NCBI GenBank assembly: GCA_905250075.1 | Contig: CAJNOP010000393.1 | Coordinates: 62,001 to 126,000 of the forward strand | Length of the DNA stretch: 64,000 nt | Direction: 5' to 3' | Source: Rotaria sp. Silwood1 | Lineage: Eukaryota > Rotifera > Eurotatoria > Philodinida > Philodinidae | Shown: positions 1 through 14,002 of the stretch, piece by piece | Numbering within the stretch: the stretch's first letter is position 1 | Layout of the letters: the number at the start of each line of letters is the position of its first letter | The notes under the pieces: model-generated | Seen by the model: the letters and a program-made list of their open reading frames with translations, nothing else | Told to the model about the DNA's origin: nothing | Databases searched by the model: none | Position numbers and translations under genes: made by a program

Positions 1-3000
1 ATACAAATAAATTCTTGACTGATCAAAAATTATTCTTGCTGCATTTATAGATTAAATTATTCATTCATATGCTCTGTAAAATCTCAGGAACTTCCATAAT
101 CTCTTTACTCATAATTGATATACAGATTTTCAATTGAATAAATGAATCTTATTTTATATGGTGAGCACACATTTAATATAAAAGATACTTTATACTTTGA
201 ATTGTATTCTTATCTCTTGGAAAAAAAGAATATCTTTTACATTTGAATGAAAACGGAGCAAATATTAACTCGTAAATTTATAACGTTGATTAATACTTTG
301 AGAATAGTTTAATATTTCCTCTCGCTTTTAATAATAAAGGATTTTTTATGTATATTAGATTTTTCTTGTCAAACGTTTTCTTTTGCTCTACATATAAAGT
401 TACATTGTTGACAGTTTTATTTTCAGAGTACATAGTTTTTTTATTATTTTTATCAAGGATAAACACTTAATATTTGAACAATCAACTTATATAGTTTGCT
501 GATTATTGAGCTTAGAAAAACAATACCAGAAGGATATCATCTGTGACAGAAATATGTTATTATCTTTTATTAGTTATACAAGAGACTAATGTACAACAAA
601 TACAAGATATTGAATTTCTTATTATGGCTGACGATATCAATAGAATATAGAAGAATTATTATACAAAATGAGCCATAAATAGCTCTATGATGGAAAGCTG
701 AAATATCTTCACTTTGATTCGATTGAATCAGTTGAATTTTTGGTTAATAATAGAAATCTTCTTTTAAGTTTTCTTTTCATATGAATAACGTAAACAAATA
801 CTAATGTCAAGCTATATCTTTTTTTTTTTGATGTCACTAAAGAAACTTCATCTGTTGTCGAATAAGAAAAATACATATAAAGCATTTCATAGAAAATTTT
901 CAGTTGTCATCGAAGATAATAACAATAGGTCAAGACGACATGTATAAATGATACTATATTGATGCACATAAAGCAAGTTTTCTAAACAAATTCGTTGAAA
1001 CTTTGTTTTCATGATACCAACAATAATACTTAGCAGTAATATATTTTTATTTTGTTTTTTTATCCTAGTGTTATTTATGGTCGTGAAAAAGATAAAGAAC
1101 AAATATGCAAACTTCTAGATGATAAAAAATCTAGATTAGAGAGATTCATAAGAAAACAAATTACAAAATGAAATTATCGATTATTTGATAGAAAAAGACG
1201 ACTACTGGAACAAATTAAAACGTTCGGTGTAGGCAAGAAACGTAATTGAAGCATAAGGCATTGACAATTATTTTTCAACAATTCCGAACACTTGAACTAG
1301 AAAAACAATTCAAAAATTTATTTGAAATGTCAGAACAGTTTTCAAAAAAGATTAAGAACAGACTTTCAAGAATAACTATTCGAAAACTATGAACCTCAGG
1401 AAGTTCAATACAGCAAAAAAAAACAAATGTATTAGTCGTAGACAAACTTAAATGCACTATTAAAGATGTGTGAGAATAAGAAAATTGAAGTTTTTTATTG
1501 AACCTACGATTGAACAATTCATTAACATTTCATGAATTCAAAGATAAGTTGATACTATTTTCATCAGTATTAGAAAAGCATAATGAGTTTATTGATATTA
1601 GTGCATTCATCTATTTATTAGCATACAGTGTTTGATTACTCTTGAACGAACATGCTTGTCGTTGTTATTAATATCTTTAACTACAAAAAAAAAATCCTTT
1701 TAACATATATCGAGAAATTTCATGCAACTATAGTAAATAATATTATTTCAAAACTGTAGCTCAATACTGATATGCAGAAAACGAAAGTTAAATGTAACAG
1801 TGTCAAATAAACACTATACTTGATGTAGAAGCATACATAACAAAAAATTCTTAGACTAGAGAACACTGACCTTTGAAAATATCTAATTATTATTGATCTT
1901 CTAAGTCTTTCAATAGCGTACATTGAATTACACTTTTACTAACTAATTCTATCAAAGCATGTTGTCTATATTTAATATCCTTATACGTACTTTTCTAAGA
2001 AATATTAATTATTAGACAGATGTCAGTGAAAATGTATAGAGAGAACAATTTTGATGAGCTTTAACTGAACGAAGAATTTCATGGGACTGTGAAGAAAGCA
2101 ATGGAATCAAGAACTCTGATTTTTATATCTTACTTACGATGAAGACGTTTCACTGTACAAAACAAGGATGTTAATATTTTTAGAAGTATCTTCTTTTGCT
2201 CTTTGTACTTCATTTGCTTATCATTGGCTACTACTTTACTTAGCCTTTCTTACGGTTTTAGTATTATAGTTGAGTGCTTTATATGCAATTTATAATGTCT
2301 AGTATATCCATCTTTAATATTTTTTACTTTTCATTCATTTCTTCCATTTATTTATTTATTTATATTTCGTTACTTACTTTTGACAGATTTAAAGACCTTT
2401 CCCATTTACAAAAAAGAAAAAAATAAATGTTTTAACTGTTTATGCTCATCGTGAAGTTATGTGCAAATCCAAACCGTTTAATATAAAAACCGCGTAATTA
2501 ACAATTCTAATACTCTCAGGACTCAACAACCTTTTTCATTGTGTTTGCATGTAACATTTTTCTAACGTTCTTCAATGATTTCGTTTTCATAATGTTTCTT
2601 TTCACTGTCTGTATTTTTTATTTCAAAAACCAAATTCCTAAATCTCATCATACATAATATTTTTTTCTTTGTTCAACTTTTAGTTTTCTATGCCGCTTTT
2701 TGTCATCAGTTGAATATATATTTGTTTGCTACACATTGCATTTTTTATATCCTCATATCAATTTCATCATTACAAGGAATTGATGACTACTAGAACTTAA
2801 GTTCCATCATACTGCTCCAGCTATTTTAAATTTTTAATAAGATCACCCGATTACTGCAAAAGATACATATTCTATAATATTAACAATACTATCAAATAAA
2901 ACTATTTTCGTGTCTGTGAAAAAAGTTAATAAGCATCCATTTTACTGTAAAACTAATCTCATTAATTTAGAATGCGTGTGTATACTCATTAGTTGTCTGT

Positions 3001-5044
3001 AATGCAGTACAAAAACACAAGCAATCTTCGCAGTAAGTTTAATATGAGTATCAAGTATATATTACATGAGTTTGAGAAGATTTGTAAGATGAAGTTCAAC
3101 AGGTAGAGATAACGTTAGTTTTAGTAGAAGCAAAGGCGTAAAAGTAATTTTATAACACGAGACTTCTCTTTGTGTCATAAAAAGAAGTATTAGGTAAAAT
3201 TTCGTTCTAATGTGTCCATGAATAAAGTATTCATATATATTTGCTTTTAACAAAACAATTACAAAGGTCAATGTTGTTGATACTCGAAATATTCTCGTTT
3301 TGGACAACTGATTATATACATATATATATATATTTCTTCCTATGCTTAGTTCCCAATGTATCCATAAATCAATAGGTCGAAATATGATCTTTTTATATGA
3401 TGGATCAAATTGTTGACAGAAACACAATAGACTGTGTAAAATACAATTAAACTGATAGTTTACTTGAATGAATTTGTAATATCAAGTGTGCGTTGGTATT
3501 TGATATCAATGTGTTTTAATATTCAGCTAAATACAAAGTAGTTCATTTGATTGCACAAAGAGTAGACTTTTTAGATAATAGATAAATAACTGAAGTATAT
3601 TTCCTGTAAGATTTTTCTTTTTTTTTGTTTTTCCTATTTGTAAAAAATTACGAATTTACATAAGGAGTTATAACTGTTGAATAATAATTTGAGAACATAT
3701 GAATAATAGTTTGCTTGATCATATCTGCATGGAATGCAGCTCAAATGAAAAGTTATTTTATTAGTACAAATGAATAAAATCGTTTACTTTCAATTATGAC
3801 AGCTTGAAAGACAACGAAGTTTCTACGCAAAGATGATCGAGATTTTTTTGATTATGAAAAAACTAAAAACACAACTAAAGGCCATAAGATAAGACTTAAC
3901 TTGTGTTGATATGATTACCACTCGAGATTTAATGTGAAGAACAGCATATGATTCATGTAAGAGCGCCGAATGATGATATAATATTACAAAAATCATATAG
4001 ATCCATTGATTATATTCTCTGTGATCATCAAAAAGAAACATTAACAGTGATTGGAACGTTATTATCAATGTGTCAAGTTTAGAACCATTATTTCAATATG
4101 ATTTTTTTATTAGAAAATTCTTTTCATCTATCTCAAAAAAACGTTTTAGCCAACATGCAAGCAGATGTTGTATGTCTGTGCATTATATGTCCAACTTGGC
4201 AAATATTGAAATAGAGCAAAAAAAAAGATGACTGAAGGTTTAGGTATTTCTTTCTCTTTGATGTGCTAATATACGTGATGTCAGTTGGTAGAAATAAGAA
4301 GAAAAAAGAAGAGAAGGTTGAACATTCACATTGTCTCATGCTGTGCCCTCATGTTTTTAATTACCTTGATATTTACCGACAACCTTTTGTCTGAACATTC
4401 TATACATACATTTGTTTTAATTGGTTAGCAATGGTATCAAATTTTTTTTTGTGTCTTTCATTCTCATATTCTATAGTAACAATCAAGATAACGTATTTAT
4501 CGTTTGTTTGCTCATCATCATCATCATCATTTTTTTTCTCTTCTTATATTAATACTCTGATATATCTTGCGAGTCAAGACTACATTTTTTTCTCTCGATT
4601 GTTCTCTTTCTATCGATCGTTCTCCGTAATCTATATCATTCGGTCAATAGACGAGAAAGAACAATACTAGCAGAAGAAAAAAATATACGAGACATCTATA
4701 AGCGATCATCGTTATTCTATAAGATAGCTAAATATTCTGTCCTTTTACGTACATCAGACTCAAATCGCAACGATTATATTAATAAAATGTAAGTTTATAT
4801 TCAAACAAAACAATATAAAAACGATTATATTAATCTTGAATATGTTTTTTTTATCAACCTTCATATTTTTACCTCATCTGAATAATATTAAATATGGCCA
4901 AGACATAGAGAGAGTATTATATAATCGCAATATAAATCACCTGCTTATAACTTGCAGACGTGTATTCTTGCTTCAATGTCAGATGTTTTAACTATAGAAT
5001 TAAACACAGCATTTTTCTTTTTATCTAGGATACCGAAACAATCT
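1..5044. other. Gene-free AT-rich stretch
   Basis: No recognisable protein gene is visible. Open frames on the minus strand near 3.1-3.4 and 3.8-4.1 kb are low-complexity and rich in I, F, Y and L, as expected by chance in AT-rich DNA. On the plus strand about 1060-1230 a frame reads through with one stop and includes the run YGREKDKEQICKLL; it may be a decayed coding fragment but matches no family I can name. A short TCA-repeat tract lies near 4510-4530. The last about 100 bases hold the probable 5' leader of the ninjurin gene, with an acceptor-like pyrimidine tract ending in TAG near 5030. Confidence 0.5.
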
Positions 5045-5467
5045 ATGAGTATTGAAAATGCAGGAAATCATCGATGTGATCTACCTGGCGGACATTGTAC
5101 ATTTAATAATTATGCAACCAAAAAAACTTTGGCTAATAGTAGTTTTGAAATAGCATTACTCGTAACAAATGCTGTTCAATTAAAAACTCTTCTTGGTCAT
5201 AAAACAAATCAAGATACACTCTGGTACGTTGGTCTTACACTTGTTTGTGTCTCATTATTTATTCAAGTTATAAATGCATGTATATTGGTTTTATTGGGTA
5301 CTGATGATATATCAAAAGAACGACGACAACATCGTTTAGTATTATTAAATAATTTTTCACTTATATTATCTGTTATTTTAGCTATTGTAAATGTTGTTCT
5401 TAATGTAATTGTTGCTGTTGATCCACAAATTCTATCACAAGCACTGAATGGTACTAAATCAGTTTAA
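5045..5467 (+). CDS. Ninjurin family membrane protein
   Basis: A 140-residue protein. After an N-terminal stretch (MSIENAGNHRCDL) comes the ninjurin core: NYATKKTLANSSFEIALLV, then LKTLLG, a hydrophobic segment around WYVGLTLVCVSLFIQVINAC, a charged loop with SKERRQHRL, and a second hydrophobic segment NFSLILSVILAIVNVVLNVI. Two membrane helices and this length match the family (about 140-150 residues). Ninjurins are plasma-membrane proteins first described in adhesion; vertebrate NINJ1 assembles to rupture the plasma membrane during lytic death. The start chosen is the Met at 5045, because a polypyrimidine tract ending in TAG lies just upstream; an in-frame Met at 4952 would add 31 unlikely residues. 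The gene is convergent with the ALR gene, 111 bp away. Which vertebrate paralog it corresponds to cannot be told. Confidence 0.85.
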   Translation: MSIENAGNHRCDLPGGHCTFNNYATKKTLANSSFEIALLVTNAVQLKTLLGHKTNQDTLWYVGLTLVCVSLFIQVINACILVLLGTDDISKERRQHRLVLLNNFSLILSVILAIVNVVLNVIVAVDPQILSQALNGTKSV

Positions 5468-5578
5468 GAATATCTCTTGTACATAATGAAAAAAATTCTC
5501 TTGTATTCAATTCAATTAGAATTTTTTCTTTTGTTTTATTTTATTCAAAAACTAATAAAAAAAAAGAAATGCAAATAA

Positions 5579-6187
5579 TTAATCACAACTACCATCTGTT
5601 GGTCCATCTTTCCATCTTTCTAATACTCGTTTACAATCAAATTCAGGTTTTCCTAATTTTTTATTAACTATATTATGTTGTTGACACATCCATGTTGAAA
5701 TTGCCATACAACTTGAAACATCAGGTGGTGATTTAACAATTTCTTCTTGAAAATCAGTTCGACATTCAGGACAAGGAAATAATTTAGAAAATGAATTAAT
5801 AAATTGTTTCATTGATTGTTGTTCTTCTTTTTTTGGTTCATTTGGATAATAAGCAGCCATCGTATGAAGTAATGACCATGTTGCACGACCTAAATCATCA
5901 CGCATTAATGGACATTCAGAATTAATTGAAATTTGTTGTTCAACAACAATTGGTTTTCTTTCAGTATTATTATTATTATTATTAGTACTATGTTTTAACC
6001 AATCTTTAAAATCAATACAAGCTTTACAAGGTTTTTTAAGATGATTATCATCAATTAAATGAGAATTAAAAGGAGTTGAAGATTTTTTTGAATATTCATG
6101 ATTTTCATCATTTTCTTTTGTTCCTCGTGGACGGCGTTCATAACCACCACTATCTGTAGAATCAGGATCAACAAATCGTTTGTACAT
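5579..6187 (-). CDS. GFER: FAD-linked sulfhydryl oxidase ALR/Erv1
   Basis: A 202-residue protein, close to human GFER/ALR. It shows the N-terminal CxxC shuttle pair (KPCKAC, Cys54/57), the Erv1 fold starting at CPLMRDDLGRATWSLLHTMA, the redox-active CPEC (Cys139/142) beside the FAD, the FAD-contact region HNIVNKKLGKPEF (from 171) and a C-terminal CKRVLERWKDG...GSCD, all family hallmarks. By family knowledge it reoxidises Mia40/CHCHD4 in the mitochondrial intermembrane space and passes electrons to cytochrome c. The start at 6187 lies 12 bases inside a probable exon, after a T-rich acceptor ending in ACAG on the minus strand, implying a 5'UTR intron; an upstream Met at 6220 falls in that intron. 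A poly-Asn run (about 69-74) lengthens the linker between shuttle and core. Identity is firm; the start is likely. Confidence 0.93.
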   Translation of the reverse strand: MYKRFVDPDSTDSGGYERRPRGTKENDENHEYSKKSSTPFNSHLIDDNHLKKPCKACIDFKDWLKHSTNNNNNNTERKPIVVEQQISINSECPLMRDDLGRATWSLLHTMAAYYPNEPKKEEQQSMKQFINSFSKLFPCPECRTDFQEEIVKSPPDVSSCMAISTWMCQQHNIVNKKLGKPEFDCKRVLERWKDGPTDGSCD

Positions 6188-8694
6188 GTGAAATGAAATC
6201 TGTAAAAAAACAAAATACATATTTCATGCACTGATAAGTTTAATAGCTTCGATTAAAAATTTTTTTGCATAAAAAAATAAACTGTACGGTACAACGGAAA
6301 ACGAAATGATTAGAGAGAAATCGTATTGATTCGATTTGTATTTCAATGCTTGATTATATATTCAGCACAACGACATTTTATGTCATGTCGAAAATGTCGA
6401 ATAAGATCTTACTAAATACAACCTAATGTCTTTTATGGTTTCCACCTCACTCGACGAAATTCTAGATGAATTAATCTAGTGAACTAGAGTTTTTTCTTAT
6501 TCGATAGGTATCAACATTGAAGTTTTAAGATTTTGAGGGTCTTAAAAATGAAATATGATTACAATTAAAAACGCTTTTACTCATCCGAAGTGGTAAAGAA
6601 TTCTTTTTGAAATGAGAGTACTCTGAATGCTGTAGTTTTAAGTCTATTGAAAAAAATATTCGAACGTGTGAAAGTTCCTTCATCCACGATTGTAACTAAA
6701 TATTTTTATTATCCATTAGGTGTGTTTTTTCATACAATTCCATGTTACATCGTATAGAAAAACAGCATTACCTTGATCATACAACCTACAATTGTTTTAA
6801 ATTTTGTCAATAATACAAGCTGCCATTTCTAAGAGAAAAATTTTTTCATTTTTTACAAATCATTCTGTTCATCATAAATATTAAAAATGAATATTAAGTT
6901 CTATAGAAAAGTATTCGAACCATAGCTTTTTCTCAATGTCAATTATGTTAGACGTAGAGATTGGTAAAAATAAGATCTTTATCAATGAAATTTCTTCTAT
7001 GTGAGCAAATAGATATTAATCTTTTCAAATTACTTTTAGAAATAAATAATTTTTTTGGGTTTGAGTCAGAGAAGATATTAATGATACTTGTGACTTTGAT
7101 GGACTTAGTTCTAAAAATGTCTGAGTAGTCAAATGTTGACTGATCATTTGTAGAACTGGAAAGAAAAGTATGAAAACTTCTTGTTATATTATCAACTATT
7201 TCATAAAATATTGTCTTAAGAGAATCAAATGAAGGACAGTTAATAAAAGCTATCTACCTTAAACTACAAGACTCCGTCGATGTTTTTCAGCTGAGATAAA
7301 CAGAAAGTTTTTGTATCTAAAATAAAAATATTTTTTAATCAAATATGAACTAAATCGGAATAACATAAACTATGACAAGATCGAATCAGAGATTATTTCC
7401 AATTGTTAGATACCATTTGACTTCTTATTTCACCTATTCAATTTTTCTGACGAAAACAGTCTTCCAACTGTTTAATTGTTTTCGAGTCGTGACTGTGTGC
7501 ATTATATAGATACAAATGATATATGAATATCTTGAAAAGACTTCGTGCTCTTAGCGTATTGCTACAAACATACTGCACTTTTACAGTACTTCTTAAATAA
7601 ATTCGGTGATGCAGAAAAACTGATTTTTGAATTTCGACTTGATATTTTGCATAGAGACAGATCCTATCACAAATAGTTGCTTGCGAATTTTTAGGCCTTA
7701 TCACTATTCCTATGCTAAGATACAGCTGTAGAAATAGAGTGTCTGTTACATTACTCATGTAAACCAATAGATTTCGTGTTCTTATTTCAAGATGGAAATA
7801 AATTGAAAGTCCTGAAACTTTTATAAAACAAACTATTTCGTTAAAGTCTGTTTCAAATGCAAAATTTGAAAATTTGTTTTTCTTTTACCATGGAATTCAT
7901 ATAAAAAAAATATCGTGAAACTGTAGCATTTCTGTAGTAAGAAGTTAAGGACACGAACTCTTTTCAAAGTATTCATATCTTATTGGAATCTACATGATTC
8001 CCATAGTCTCGGCTGAAAAGCGATGGAACAATTCGAGAAATTTCCGTGTGAGATTGTGACAATCTTTGGAATGATTGAACCATGATAAAAAAATTCTAAA
8101 AATCTATCAACGCATACAGTTAGGTTTCTTATTATCAATATTCCTATCTTCTTAATATCAAACGAAACTTCATATAGGATTTTATGTTGCGAATAAATTT
8201 TCTAAAAAGTCAAAATAAGTAGTGCATAATACAAATCAAATATACTCAGGTTAGACATTTTCTTAAATGAATTTTAAAGAGAAAATTCTGAACTATCTTA
8301 CGAAAAAAATAACTTGAATCTCTACAATCATGTTACATCAAGACATAGAAGAAGCATAACTTTTTGCCATATTCTGTCATACAGGATATTTTAAGTAATA
8401 ACATTAAAAGTTTGTAATAGAAAAATCTCTCTATAATTGTATAAATCTTACGAAAACATATTTGTAAACAAATTGCTGTTTTGTAGTTAGTAATATTTTC
8501 TCGTAAGGAAAAAAAAACATGGACATTTAGATTTACTTTTAGATTTCAATATAAAATTGAAGTATAAAAAGTTCATTAAAAAAAAAAATGAAATAGATGA
8601 ATTAAAATATTGAATATAATATTTCAAAAATAAAGAAAACAAAAAAAAGTAAATCTGGACGGAAAAATAGTTGCACATAAAATCAGATAATTTT
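6188..8694. other. Intergenic region between ALR and TMC genes
   Basis: About 2.5 kb of AT-rich sequence without a supportable gene. It should contain the ALR 5'UTR exon and promoter, and the TMC 3'UTR near the right end. A 109-codon open frame on the minus strand at 7438-7767 has no recognisable domain and unremarkable composition. I see no repeat or mobile-element ends. Confidence 0.5.
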
Positions 8695-11600
8695 TTAAAA
8701 TTGTTCGTCTCTGTCAACATTATTGTCATCATCATATGTTTTTGGTTTAACATGTTTTCGTTTTTCTTTTTTAATCTTTTTTTGTTGATGTAATTTTTTT
8801 ACTGCTTTTTCTCGTAATTTTTTTTTATTTGTAAGACTACTATTACGTATGAATACAATCTAAAATATAATAAAAAAAAAAATAATCAATATATTAACAA
8901 AAAAAAAAAAAGATATGATATGAATATTACTTGTTTTTCAGCTAATTCTTCATGTCTTAATTTATAAGCAACAACAAAAAATATAGCACCAAGAAAATAA
9001 ATAAAACCAGGTGATGTTAAAAAATTAATAATTGATATCCATAAGACAGATGATTGATATTCATTTGAAAAAACTTCAATAACTTCATATGAAACATTCA
9101 ATTGACGAAATGGTCCACAATTTTCACTTGGTTTTATTTGTGTTGTAAATACAACAACACATGTTACACTTACTATTAAAATAATATATGCCAATAAATA
9201 TATCATATATTCAAGACGATGAGCATTCCAAAAAAGAACACGTTTATAGGAACTTGAACCAAGTGAACGAATATATATATATAAACGATGGGAAATAAAT
9301 GAAAATAATATATTTATTAATATCATTATTGATATAAGTGGAGAAAAATAAATTCCAAGCCATATAAGAAATTGACTATAGAGTAATACAGGTGGACTTA
9401 ATTGAACATGTAGATTAATACCATCGAAATTGAGACTCTTTTTACCACACATTATATCGAATAAAATACCAAATAAAATTGGAAAAATTAATGATGCAAA
9501 TAAATCTAAAAGAAATATTTTAGATTTTAATAATTAAAATATTTTATGAAATTTACCTGATAATAAAAGTATATAGATATATTGACCATAAGCTGTTTCA
9601 TAACATAAAGGTGCATTAATAAAAAAATATATAGTAAAGGATAACATCGTACATATGTTCATAAGAATACATCTAAACAAATATTTCATTGAAGAAAAAA
9701 TTTCTTAAACGATTTAGTAAAAAGTATTTGTGACTAATTAACAAAATGTAACTCATTTTCTAATTTTTTTTTCCACAAAATATTATCGAACTTTTCACTG
9801 TTGATAGTTTCTCTTTTCTTGAAATCATTTTATTTTTAGTTAATCGAGTTATTAATTTGTAAATATGTGCTAAAGTTATAATCTGTTGGATTGGTCTCCA
9901 AAATCAAAACTGAGATCGAAGTCTATTCAATGAATGATCGTACTCTCAAAGTAGCAGATCAATTTGATTTAATTATTATAAGATTACTGTCAAGATTGTG
10001 TGAAAACAAACTCTGTCTTTGACAAGTTTTTATGGATGTATGTCTAAATGAACAAGACTAACCGAGTAGAATTTATTATGATATCAAGTTGTTGGTGTCC
10101 GTCCTACTGATTTTGAAACCTTTTTGTTAAATCAAATTTTAGGAACCTTGCTGACTCAATCTTTTCAATGGATTGTTGATTAAATTAAACTCATAACTTT
10201 CTAATAAACTGAATGAAAAGCTTAGATGATTTAAGTGTTACAAGGGTTGATAAATCGAAGTTAGTATATTCTATTTTGCCAATTTGAAAAGTTATTCACT
10301 TATCAAAGTCAACCCTTGTGAAAATCCACGAGATGCATTCAAATACAGCAGTTAAATCAAATAAAATTCAATGATTTGTTCTCCAAGTCTAATTGAGGTT
10401 TTCGACCATCCTAGTAGGATGTAAAAAAGAGAGATGGACTAATTAATTATTCATTTGTATCTAAAGCTGTGCAAGATAAATGTTTGAAAGTTTTTCTCAG
10501 TCAAGATACAGGATACGAAAACATCTTATTCCGCACATTTCTATTTGTGTTATTACATGGTTAGAAAAGTTAATTCATTTAGTTACACATATAATTATTT
10601 TCAAAACAATGCCTTTTATCTTTATCATTTTAAATAGATTTTTTGAATATTCACCTAAATCCAACAGTATCTAATTTATCAGCTAAATATTGGAAATGTT
10701 CAACTTGTGCAAGAAGAACAATAAAATATGGCATTAATCGATTGATGAAAGCTACATAAATAATTGATCCCGAACAATCAATAGTTGGATTATCACAAGA
10801 AGATAAAATTAGCCAATTGATAGCACCTTTAAAATGAAAAAGCAAAAAAAAAAAAAATAAATTAAATTATTTGTTGTTATTTTTCTTACCTAATCCAATA
10901 GCTAATAAAATGTATAATAAATTTTTTATAACCATTTTAATTTTATATCCACGAATTTTATTTTGATTCTGATGACTTGATTCAATTCTTTCATCATTTT
11001 CAATTAAATCTAGAAATTGTCTATGAAAAGCTGTCATATGTTTTTGTTTTTCTTTATCTGTTTTAACTGTATAATCATGTCGTGCAAATGTACACATAAA
11101 TCCTATACCAAGTTTAGCACTTAATATTGAATCAAATAATTTTCGTTTATATGTTATTGCAAAACGTATTGTAATAAAAATAAACCAAATAATAAAATAA
11201 ATATATGTTGTTATTAAATATATTAAGGATAAATTATATTTCTCATCTATTATTCCTTTAGGATAAGAACCTTGAAAAAGAATTGTTTCAGATAAATAAC
11301 CTTTTGTAGTAAATATTGATGAAAATGTAAATGTAACATTTGAAGATGTTGTTGATGATTTTAAAATATTATATGGTATAATGATTAATGCAAGCCAAAC
11401 AATTAATGTTAATAAATTAATAAGAAAAAATCCAGTTTGAAGATGAAATAATGTACTAACACCAGAACCATATTGCCGTTCAACTGAAGCAATTGTTGGA
11501 ATAAATATATGAAAACGACGATTTTGTTTGATACTTGCTGTTGGATCAAATACAAAATTAGCGATATTATCAAGTTTACCCTGATTATCAGATAAATCTC

Positions 11601-13699
11601 TTTGAACACGATGAAGAAGTAAACGTTTAAATGAAAGTGGCCAATCAATTTTTGTTTGAATATAACCAGTTATTTTTGAATAATCTTGATCGAATTCATG
11701 AGATAAAGCTTCTGCTGTACTACGATATATTTCTGAAAGACAAAAATTAATATGAGAAGCATTGATTACTTTGTAATAAAATGTATGATATGTTTTTCTA
11801 TGAAAATATAGTTTCAATTCAAATTAGGCATCGATCAGCATCCAGTTCAATTCGTGGAAATGAGCTATGCGAAAAATTTTCTTCTGCTTTGGAAATAGTA
11901 TTTCAGTAAGAAATGATTTTTTCGTATTCGAAAGTATCATTCCTCATAGAACTGAACTGTTCGAAGAAAGATTTTGAACATATTCAAATTAGAGTTAAAT
12001 TTTTCGATCATACATGCAAATTAAATTTGATATTTCTGAGCAAATATAAAGATTTGCATCACTGTTCAAATCAAAAAGGAAAGAGTGAACTTCAAGACTT
12101 CATGAAACTTTGCCAGACATAAAGATATTAGAATCAATAGGATTCGTTATTTTTTGCACATGTTAACAATCAGACGAAAACTGTACAAAAATTTTCAGTG
12201 TCAGATGTCTTACAATAAATCATTTTATGAGATTCTTGGAAGATCTTGCTACTATGTAAGATGGTTCTATGAGATGATAGGAATTCCTATATGTTGGTGA
12301 GATCTCACAAAAATCTTACACTAAGATTTTAGTGTCAGGTTGCTGAAACTAATGAGACGACATATCCAACTGTCGAACACGATTCGATCCTTTAGTCTGA
12401 CTTTAGTTAGGACCGATTGAAACTAAGAAAAACCTAAATGGATTCGAATCTATATGTTATTCGATCAGACTTATGATCGTTTTAGTCTTTTGAGCCAGCT
12501 ATTCATAGCAAATTCAATGAGAAGATTTTTATCTAAAATTTTGTTCATACGTAAGGCTCATGTTCTTTAGAGTATCTTGAAAGTCTCAGCTCAAACGAAT
12601 ATATACTTTCTAGAGATCACACTCGTTTCAACTGTAACTCTTAAGATATTCTAGTAGTTGTGAGTCCTATCGATGAACGAAATCTCAACTGAAAATCTCA
12701 TAATTAAGTTTTCCTTCCTTTTCTTGGATTTTCTTAGTTTCACTGAGGTCTATTCAGAGTCAAAATATTGAGTCCAACAGCATTGGACAGTTTGATATGT
12801 TTCCTAGACGATGTACTCTATAAATGTCACATTGTCTTCGGACAGATATTTGATAATTATCATAGATTAACAAATTAATATTTCTTCTGCTCATTATATC
12901 ATGAAATGGTGCCGGTGCATAAGTCTTCTCTTAAGTAACGCTCATATCTATACTACACCGTCCTTCTATAAGTTTTTGAGTATTTATGCATTTTAGAAGT
13001 ATTGGAGACTTCTTTGATGACGAGGGATTAACGATTTTGTTTTATCTGAAGTCTATTTTATTAAATTAAATCCTTTGCAAGAAATTGCTAATTTTTCCGA
13101 TTAAATAATTAGAGTTAGTCGGAATCGAATAACATAATGTCTTATCGAAGACTAGAAAAGTTTTCGATTTGGATATAAAATTAGAAATGTATTTCCTACA
13201 AGATTTTAATTACGTAGCTTCGATTTTGAAGAAAGAATAATTTTAATACAATAAATCATGCCCTTTTTTTCTAAACATTTGCGATTGCCATGATTTATTC
13301 TAAGTATGTTTTCATACGTTGAATAAATATTTTTAATAAAATTTAACACATTTATAGATAACATTGACGAGATTTATTTGTTTCACCTTGTTAAAAAAAA
13401 AAGAAAATTCTTTTCATTATTTCATTTTCTAAAACGTAAAATATAAATAATGTTTTACTGACAAGTTTTTTTTACGCAGAAGAAAATAAAGTATCAGAAT
13501 AATTCTACTATGTTAAATGTGATTTTTTTAATCTTAACCGATAGTTTATTCTTAGAGGTTGTTCTTGTTTCAATATTCAAATAGAATTCTCCTTACCATT
13601 TGCATTTTGTGGTCGTTTTTCTAATAATTTTCCATATTGATCAACAAAATTTTGTAAATTTCCTTTTTGTCGTACTGCTTCAGTTATCTTGGCTTCCAT
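8695..13699 (-). CDS. TMC (transmembrane channel-like) protein, six exons
   Basis: Exons, 5' to 3': 13699-13597, 11732-10890, 10826-10655, 9672-9557, 9505-8931, 8859-8695. Joined, they give 657 residues with no stop and matching phases at every junction. TMC proteins are multi-pass membrane proteins; vertebrate TMC1/2 form the mechanotransduction channel of hair cells and others act as ion channels or regulators. Evidence: VERQYGSGVSTLFHLQTGFF preceding the first membrane helix, and the TMC signature block, here CYETAYGQ (from about residue 396; usual form CWETxVGQ), followed by SDLFASLIFPILFGILFD and several further helices. The tail is very basic (KKLREKAVKKLHQQ), then acidic. The first exon (MEAKITEAVRQKGNLQ) is assigned only because its phase and donor fit and it lies upstream on the same strand. 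Introns 1 (1,864 bp) and 3 (982 bp) are unusually long for this window. Confidence 0.85.
9673..10654 (-). other. Long TMC intron 3
   Basis: This 982 bp stretch lies between TMC exons 3 and 4, bounded by GTGAATA at the donor and TTGTTTAG at the acceptor. It contains only AT-rich sequence. A 64-codon open frame on the plus strand at its right edge overlaps exon 3 and looks like chance. No nested gene or repeat was recognised. Confidence 0.55.
11733..13596 (-). other. Long TMC intron 1
   Basis: A stretch of 1,864 bp between the putative first exon and exon 2. The donor is GTAAGG and the acceptor TTTTTGTCTTTCAG. The sequence has slightly more mixed composition than the neighbouring spacer but no frame with coding character. 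It could equally be a real intergenic region if the 13597-13699 exon belongs to another small gene. Confidence 0.45.
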
Positions 13700-14002
13700 C
13701 TAAAACTTCTACGAAATGAATCAAAAAAAGTAATTTTTTGGTTTTTTTTTGTTGTTGACAGCAACAATATATAACATATAACAAGAAAAAAATGTCGGCA
13801 AACAGAATCGTTCGAATATCATTTTTTTTGTCTCTTTCATTGAGTCATTCTTCATTGAAGATAAGGAAGAAAAAGTTAACAAATGATCACAGAGTTTTTT
13901 TTTTTTGTTTTTATACAAAAAGCAAACAGGATAACAAAAAAAAATCAACAAGAGCATATAACGATTCGGACTAGTTGAGAGTAAAAGATTTGTTTAAGAC
14001 TC

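Noticed and set aside
3062..3427. 121-codon minus-strand open frame
   Set aside because: Rich in I, L, F, Y and T with an IYIYVY run from a TA repeat; no domain; consistent with chance in AT-rich DNA.
7438..7767. 109-codon minus-strand open frame between ALR and TMC genes
   Set aside because: No recognisable domain, no splice context and no copy elsewhere in the window.
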